A stretch of DNA of 9,436 nt from CAZVIK01 sp964627045. GTDB taxonomy: Bacteria; Acidobacteriota; Terriglobia; Bryobacterales; Bryobacteraceae. The stretch is taken from contig CAZVIK010000166.1 of the NCBI GenBank assembly GCA_964627045.1, forward strand, positions 1 to 9,436, written 5' to 3'. The notes under the pieces are model-generated. The model saw nothing but the letters and a program-made list of their open reading frames with translations, did not search any database and was not told the origin of the DNA. This document shows, piece by piece, positions 5,596 through 9,436 of this stretch; position 1 is the stretch's first letter, and each line of letters begins with the position of its first letter. Position numbers and translations under genes: made by a program.

Positions 5596-6897
5596 GTGCC
5601 GGTAAAAATGACGAAAGCACCCATTTTGCTCATAGTCGCCCTGGTGTTCGCTCTTGTGACGTTGTGGGGCCAGGCGCCCGCAAAGAACTGGAAGGATCGC
5701 GCCGAGTACGATCTATATGAGGCGGCGACCAAGGCGGCCGACAACGCCAAGAAGATTGAGATCCTGAACAACTGGGCGCAGAAGTACCCCACCAGCGACT
5801 ATAAGATGGAGCGCCTCCAGTTGATGCTGGTCACCTACAACGCGCAGAAGCAGTTCGACAAGGTTCTGGAGACCGGAAACGAGATCCTGGGAATGGACGC
5901 GAAGAACCTCCAGACTCTCGTCCTGATGACCTCGACCGGCATGCAGATTCCCAAGATCACGCCCGAGCAGACGGCGCTGGTTCAGAAGGCCGCCCGGGCC
6001 CTGGCGACGGACCTGGATTCCTTGAAGCCAGCCGGCGTCGCCGACGACGCGTGGGAAAAGAGCAAGCCGGACGTTCTGAACCTGGCCCACACTACGCTGG
6101 GATATCTGGCGATGCAGGCCAAGCAGAACGCCGAGGCGGAGAAAGAATTCGCCGCGGCTCTGAAGGCGAATCCGGCCAACGGTCAGGTTTCCTACTGGCT
6201 CGGGACGGTGATTCTGGGGCAGCGCAATCCAGACACCCAGGTGATCGGGCTGTACCACATCGCGCGCGCGGCTTCCTACACGGGGCCCAACGCCTACCCG
6301 GATGCGGCGCGCAAGCAGGCCGCCGACTTCCTGACCAAGGCCTACGCGAACTACCACGGTTCGACCGAAGGCCTGGATGAAGTCCGCAAGACGGCCGCCG
6401 CGAACGCCTTCCCGCCGGACGGGTTCAAGATCAAGAGCAGCCTCGAACTCGCGGCGGAGGACGAAGAAGCGTTCAAGAGGGCGAACCCGATGCTGGCTCT
6501 GTGGCAGACGGTGAAGAAGGAACTCACCGGTCCCAACGGGGCCGCTTACTTCGACGGCGGCGTGAAGGGCGCGCTGCTGCCGGGCGGCGCCGGCGGCGTG
6601 ACGAGGTTTAGGGGCACGCTGGTTGCGGCCAAGCCGCCCAAGAACCCGAAGGAGTTGGTTATCGCGGTACAGGATCAGGGCGGCGACGTCACATTGCAGA
6701 TCGTCGAGGAGACCTTGATCGGATCGGCCCCCGTGGGAACGGAACTCGAGTTCGAGGGCGTGCCCATGTCTTACACCTCCTCGCCCTACATGCTTACGCT
6801 CGAGGTGGAGGTGGGGCAGGTGCACGGCTGGCCGGCTCCCGCTCCTCCTGCCAAGAAGGGCGCAGCAAAGAAGGCGGCCGCTCCGGCAAAGAAGTAG
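5596..6897 (+). CDS. Exported TPR-repeat protein with C-terminal beta-domain and Lys/Ala tail
   Basis: Encodes 433 residues from GTG 5596. Residues 1-26 form a signal peptide or membrane anchor (Lys-containing start, long hydrophobic run, WGQAPA), so the rest should be outside the cytoplasm or anchored to the membrane. Residues 30-265 are helical and contain tetratricopeptide-like repeats, the clearest at about 163-195 (LGYLAMQAKQNAEAEKEF... ANP) followed by SYWLGTVILGQ. Residues 335-412 (FRGTL, LVIAVQD, VTLQIVEE, LEFEGVP, LTLEVEVG) form a beta-strand-rich domain that could be an OB-like fold. The end is a flexible tail of Pro, Ala and Lys (AKKGAAKKAAAPAKK). TPR parts usually bind other proteins, so a scaffold role at the envelope is plausible; I cannot name a specific function. 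It has its own promoter and stands alone on this strand. Confidence 0.9.
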   Translation: MPVKMTKAPILLIVALVFALVTLWGQAPAKNWKDRAEYDLYEAATKAADNAKKIEILNNWAQKYPTSDYKMERLQLMLVTYNAQKQFDKVLETGNEILGMDAKNLQTLVLMTSTGMQIPKITPEQTALVQKAARALATDLDSLKPAGVADDAWEKSKPDVLNLAHTTLGYLAMQAKQNAEAEKEFAAALKANPANGQVSYWLGTVILGQRNPDTQVIGLYHIARAASYTGPNAYPDAARKQAADFLTKAYANYHGSTEGLDEVRKTAAANAFPPDGFKIKSSLELAAEDEEAFKRANPMLALWQTVKKELTGPNGAAYFDGGVKGALLPGGAGGVTRFRGTLVAAKPPKNPKELVIAVQDQGGDVTLQIVEETLIGSAPVGTELEFEGVPMSYTSSPYMLTLEVEVGQVHGWPAPAPPAKKGAAKKAAAPAKK

Positions 6898-7141
6898 CAG
6901 GCGACATTCCGGCATTTCCACCGGCCCCTGCGGCGCGCCCCGCTGAGCGCGAGGTCATCGCAAAGCTCAGCAGCAGACGCTGCCAGGGGCTGGTTTGCGT
7001 TTCAGCGGCGCTAAGCGCATTGTAGAAGGCCGCCACGCGGTACGCCCGCTCGGCCAAGTGGAAGGAAGCGTCCAGGCGCAGTAGGACCCCGCCTGAAATT
7101 CCCAGGAAGACCAGTGCCCGAATTGTGCCCCGCCAGTCCAT
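6794..7141 (-). CDS. Doubtful small ORF in the convergent gap
   Basis: A 115-codon frame that starts with ATG 7141 and ends inside the 3' end of the TPR gene on the opposite strand. Its first 60 codons encode a plausible hydrophobic segment (TIRALVFLGISGGVLLRL) and an Ala-rich helix, and prefer G or C at third positions. The remainder is low-complexity Pro/Ala/Arg, partly antisense to the Lys/Ala tail of its neighbour. No good Shine-Dalgarno is seen. It could be a small membrane protein, the remnant of one, or chance in GC-rich DNA. I recognise no family. Apart from this, the 6898-7245 gap holds nothing I can support: no tRNA and no clear terminator. Confidence 0.22.
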   Translation of the reverse strand: MDWRGTIRALVFLGISGGVLLRLDASFHLAERAYRVAAFYNALSAAETQTSPWQRLLLSFAMTSRSAGRAAGAGGNAGMSPATSLPERPPSLLRPSWQEEREPASRAPAPPPPRA

Positions 7142-7245
7142 CGCGTTGCCCGTACACTAGCTAATACGCACGAGGACGCCGCGGTGTTAGGGCAAAGTGG
7201 GGGATTTCCAAGCCTAGACAAACAAAGGGGAAACTGGTCGTCCGC

Positions 7246-7731
7246 TTACATCTTGTAGCGGCCCAGGTCCTCGTCGCCCAGCCCTTCGAGCCAGCGGCGA
7301 AGGTCCTCGTTGTTCAGCCGGTCGCCGACCGTGGAACTCGCCTTGGAGGCGCGCAGTACGGCGTGGTCAACGTAGATGGGACAATCCACACGCAGGGCGA
7401 CCGCCAGCGCGTCGCTGGGACGCGAGTCGATGCTGATCGGCTCCCCGTCTTTCTCCAACCAGATGACCGCGTAGAAGGTATCGTCCTTCAACTCGCTGAC
7501 CACCACCTTGCGGACCTCGGCGTTCAACCCCACCAGCAGGGTGCGGATCAGGTCGTGAGTCATGGGCCGCGGCGTGGCGACCTTTTCGATCTCCAGGGCG
7601 ATGGCGTTGGCCTCGAAGACGCCGACCCAGATGGGCAGGATGGTGTCCCCGGAGAGTTCGCGGAGGATCACGATGGGCATATTGCTCACCGGATCCATCA
7701 TCAGACCGCGGATTTTCATTTCAACTTCCAT
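7246..7731 (-). CDS. Bifunctional nuclease domain protein (DUF151/BFN)
   Basis: A 161-residue cytoplasmic protein of the bifunctional nuclease family (PF02577). The family signature is clear: DPVSNMPIVIL (13-23), LPIWVGVFEANAIAL (32-46), PRPMTHDLI (54-62), FYAVIWL (86-92) and SIDSRPSDALAVALR (100-114) with CPIYVD (117-122). The C-terminal tail (RRWLEGLGDEDLGRYKM) is the short helical extension often seen in this family. Plant homologues have been reported to have RNase and DNase activity; the role of bacterial members is not well settled. The ATG at 7731 is chosen because GGGGGGA stands 6 bases before it and MEVEMKIRGL matches usual N-termini. An in-frame ATG at 7752 overlaps the miaB stop (TAATG) and would add 7 residues. 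Either way it is co-transcribed and probably coupled with miaB. Confidence 0.92.
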   Translation of the reverse strand: MEVEMKIRGLMMDPVSNMPIVILRELSGDTILPIWVGVFEANAIALEIEKVATPRPMTHDLIRTLLVGLNAEVRKVVVSELKDDTFYAVIWLEKDGEPISIDSRPSDALAVALRVDCPIYVDHAVLRASKASSTVGDRLNNEDLRRWLEGLGDEDLGRYKM

Positions 7732-7751
7732 GGCACATCCCCCCACGTCCA

Positions 7752-9068
7752 TTAGACCAGATCGGCCTTCTCGCCCGCCAAAGAGTTCGGTCCGGCGCGC
7801 GTTACGTGCACCGCATGATACGACCCTTCGGCGACGGCGCTCCCCTCCGGCGCCACAAAGTTGAGCACGCGGTTCTGCGAGGTGCGCCCGATCCATTGCC
7901 CGGTCGCGTGGTTGAAACCCTCCACCAGCGCCTCCTGAACCGTGCCCACCAGCGCCGTGTTTCTCTGCAACTGAATGGCGCGTTGCCTTTCCTGGAGGAA
8001 GGTCAGGCGCCGGCCGGACTCTTCGTCTGGCACCGCGCCGCTCAAACCCAGTGCGGCGGTGTTGGGGCGCGGCGAGTATTTGAAGCTGAAGATGGAATCG
8101 TAGCCGATGCAATCCAGCAGCGACACTGTTTCCATAAAGTCGTTCTCCGTTTCGCCGGGGAACCCGACGATGATGTCGGTGGATAGCGCGATCCTCCGGC
8201 GCGCGCCCTGAAGCCAGGCGATGCGCTCCAGGTACTCTTCGCGCGAATACTGCCGCTGCATACGTTCCAGAACGCGGGTGGAGCCGGACTGCACGGGCAG
8301 GTGGACGTGGTCGCATAGGACCGGGTTGGCGTCGATGGCGGCCACGATGTCCTGTCCGAAGTCGCGCGGGTGCGAGGTCGCGAATCGAACGCGCCGCAAA
8401 CCCGGCACTTCAGCCACGCGCGCGAGCAACTCGGCGAATCCGGCCACGGCTCCGGATGGATCCCGGTAGCTGTTGACGTTCTGCCCGAGAAGCTGAACCT
8501 CCGTGTAACCCTCACCGGCCAGGCGGTGTGCGTCTTCCAGGACGGCCGCCGACGCCCGGCTTCGCTCAGGGCCGCGCGTGAACGGAACGACACAATAGGC
8601 GCAAGACTTGTCGCAACCTTCGATGATGGTGATGTAGGCGCGAAAGGGGTTGTCGCGGCGGGTGAGGGCCGTTTCGAAGGTGTCGCCGGCACTCTGGTCC
8701 AGGCCGGCGACGCGTTCACCACCGTTCTCCAATTCGGCGATCAACTCGGGAAGCTTCCCGTAGCTGGCCGATCCGCACACCAGGCCGACGTGCGGCGCGC
8801 GCTCAAAGATCCGCGTGCCTTCCTGCTGCGCTACGCAGCCGAGCACGGCGAACTTCCGCCCGCCCGCGCCGCGCCGGAACTGCTGGAGACGGCTGTAAAC
8901 CTTCCGCTCCGCCTTGTCCCGCACGCTGCACGTATTGTAGAGAACCAGATCGGCGCCGTCCGGACTGGCCACCTGTGCGTAGCCAAGCGACACCAGTGTG
9001 CCGGCGACCTTTTCGGAGTCGTGCACATTCATCTGGCAGCCAAAGGTTTCCAGGTAGAAGGTCTTCAT
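7752..9068 (-). CDS. miaB: tRNA-2-methylthio-N6-dimethylallyladenosine synthase MiaB
   Basis: A radical-SAM methylthiotransferase of 438 residues, the usual MiaB length. It converts i6A at position 37, next to the anticodon, to ms2i6A in tRNAs that read UNN codons. The N-terminal UPF0004 domain has the three cysteines of the auxiliary 4Fe-4S cluster: Cys11 (FGCQMN), Cys47 (NTCSVR) and Cys78 (LGCVAQ). The radical-SAM motif CDKSCAYC has Cys152, Cys156 and Cys159 and is followed by VVPFTRGPERSR. LLGQNVNSY, HLPVQSGS and IIVGFPGET are also typical, and a TRAM domain (about 370-438) ends the protein. All cluster ligands are present, so it should be active. ATG 9068 is preferred because GGTGAG lies just before it; an in-frame GTG at 9077 would add three residues. 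It lies 61 bases after the small membrane protein gene, and the nuclease gene follows directly. Confidence 0.97.
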   Translation of the reverse strand: MKTFYLETFGCQMNVHDSEKVAGTLVSLGYAQVASPDGADLVLYNTCSVRDKAERKVYSRLQQFRRGAGGRKFAVLGCVAQQEGTRIFERAPHVGLVCGSASYGKLPELIAELENGGERVAGLDQSAGDTFETALTRRDNPFRAYITIIEGCDKSCAYCVVPFTRGPERSRASAAVLEDAHRLAGEGYTEVQLLGQNVNSYRDPSGAVAGFAELLARVAEVPGLRRVRFATSHPRDFGQDIVAAIDANPVLCDHVHLPVQSGSTRVLERMQRQYSREEYLERIAWLQGARRRIALSTDIIVGFPGETENDFMETVSLLDCIGYDSIFSFKYSPRPNTAALGLSGAVPDEESGRRLTFLQERQRAIQLQRNTALVGTVQEALVEGFNHATGQWIGRTSQNRVLNFVAPEGSAVAEGSYHAVHVTRAGPNSLAGEKADLV

Positions 9069-9129
9069 GGCGCTCACCGCCTGTGCGAGTCGATGGCCGT
9101 CGGCGCCCGCCGGATCGCGGGCCGCCGGT

Positions 9130-9315
9130 CTAACCGTGCCCCAGGCGCATGGCCCAGGCGATCGCGAAGAGCGAAATCATGAACCAGGCGAAACAACGTA
9201 CACCGTAACGTAGCCGCTCTTTGTCGGTCTGCTTGGAGACGATGCCCATCACCACCGACGTAAACAGGGCGAAAAGGACCGCGGTCTCAAAGTGCGATAG
9301 CGTCAGCTTCGGCAT
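9130..9315 (-). CDS. Small two-helix membrane protein, unknown function
   Basis: Encodes 61 residues with two clear transmembrane segments: about 11-27 (TAVLFALFTSVVMGIVS) and about 38-57 (GVRCFAWFMISLFAIAWAM). They are joined by a short charged loop (KQTDKERLR), so both ends are probably on the same side of the inner membrane. The ATG overlaps the stop of the gene before it (TGATG), which strongly supports both the start and co-transcription. It lies between an unrecognised gene and miaB. No enzymatic motif is visible, and I do not recognise a family with confidence. Confidence 0.8.
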   Translation of the reverse strand: MPKLTLSHFETAVLFALFTSVVMGIVSKQTDKERLRYGVRCFAWFMISLFAIAWAMRLGHG

Positions 9316-9436
9316 CAGCTCTTCTTCCCCGTCGCGATCTCGTAGGCGTCCACCATCGCCAGGACGTTCAGCAGGCCGGCCGTGACCAGGAACTTGGTCC
9401 CGTAGTCGTGCATGTGCCCGGCGACGTCCGGCTGGG
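9315..9436 (-). CDS. C-terminal end of an unrecognised, probably membrane, protein
   Basis: The last 39 codons of a gene that enters from the right edge. The readable part includes GHMHDYGTKFLVTAGLLNVL, then AMVDAYEIATGKKS and a TGA that overlaps the next ATG. The stretch FLVTAGLLNVLAMVDAY is hydrophobic and could be a last transmembrane helix. It reminds me of short acidobacterial membrane proteins of unknown function (the DUF6677 type), but too little is present to be sure. It appears to be upstream in the same operon as the 61-residue protein and miaB. Confidence 0.7.
   Translation of the reverse strand, partial: QPDVAGHMHDYGTKFLVTAGLLNVLAMVDAYEIATGKKS

Noticed and set aside
5713..6921. 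402-codon minus-strand frame opposite the TPR gene
   Set aside because: The translation is Arg/Leu/Gly-rich with no domain, while the plus strand has a signal peptide, a consensus ribosome binding site and a promoter.
7732..8316. Long N-terminal extension of the nuclease-domain frame into miaB
   Set aside because: The extra residues are Arg/Pro/Ala-rich antisense-like sequence in another frame of miaB; the family starts at MEVEMKIRGL with a good ribosome binding site.
9105..9122. Hairpin GCCCGC/GCGGGC between the 61-residue protein gene and miaB
   Set aside because: Only 6 bp, without a T-tract on either strand, and such short GC palindromes are common in this base composition. It is not a convincing terminator.

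Overview
The window is high-GC bacterial DNA whose genes nearly all read as ordinary chromosomal genes. The mix suggests an Acidobacteriota-type soil bacterium (Solibacter/Bryobacter-like): secreted esterase paralogues with Pro/Ala-rich inserts, a sodium symporter next to an amino-acid permease, an exported TPR protein with a Lys/Ala tail, and miaB followed by a bifunctional-nuclease gene. The taxonomic guess is inference from gene content and style; there is no marker sequence that proves it. I see no rRNA, tRNA, CRISPR array, insertion sequence or phage gene.

Layout, left to right. Positions 1-2175 (+ strand) hold two tandem copies of a secreted esterase of the enterochelin-esterase/feruloyl-esterase type (PF00756). 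The first is cut by the window edge; the second is complete, with signal peptide and N-terminal E-set domain. A strong intrinsic terminator (706-762) separates them, and a second nested hairpin follows copy 2 (2196-2246). Positions 2338-5385 (- strand) read leftward: an SSS-family sodium:solute symporter, then a LAT-type amino-acid permease overlapping it by 8 nt, then a 66-residue basic protein with an AT-hook-like motif. A divergent intergenic region (5386-5595) carries a good sigma70-type promoter for the rightward gene and an extended -10 for the leftward operon, the latter so close to the ATG that the transcript may be leaderless. Positions 5596-6897 (+) encode an exported TPR-containing protein with a C-terminal beta-rich domain. 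A convergent, mostly empty stretch of about 350 bases follows.

Positions 7246-9436 (- strand) form a compact cluster read leftward: the end of an unrecognised membrane-type gene, a 61-residue two-helix membrane protein (TGATG overlap), miaB (tRNA ms2i6A synthesis), and a bifunctional-nuclease-domain protein starting just after miaB.

Functionally, the left half looks like nutrient acquisition: exported ester hydrolases plus uptake of organic solutes and amino acids. The right half is housekeeping (tRNA modification, nucleic-acid processing). I found no convincing new multi-gene system. The most interesting items are the mosaic esterase duplication with a hypervariable Pro/Ala insert inside the catalytic domain, the small AT-hook-like protein, and the organisation of the divergent promoter region.
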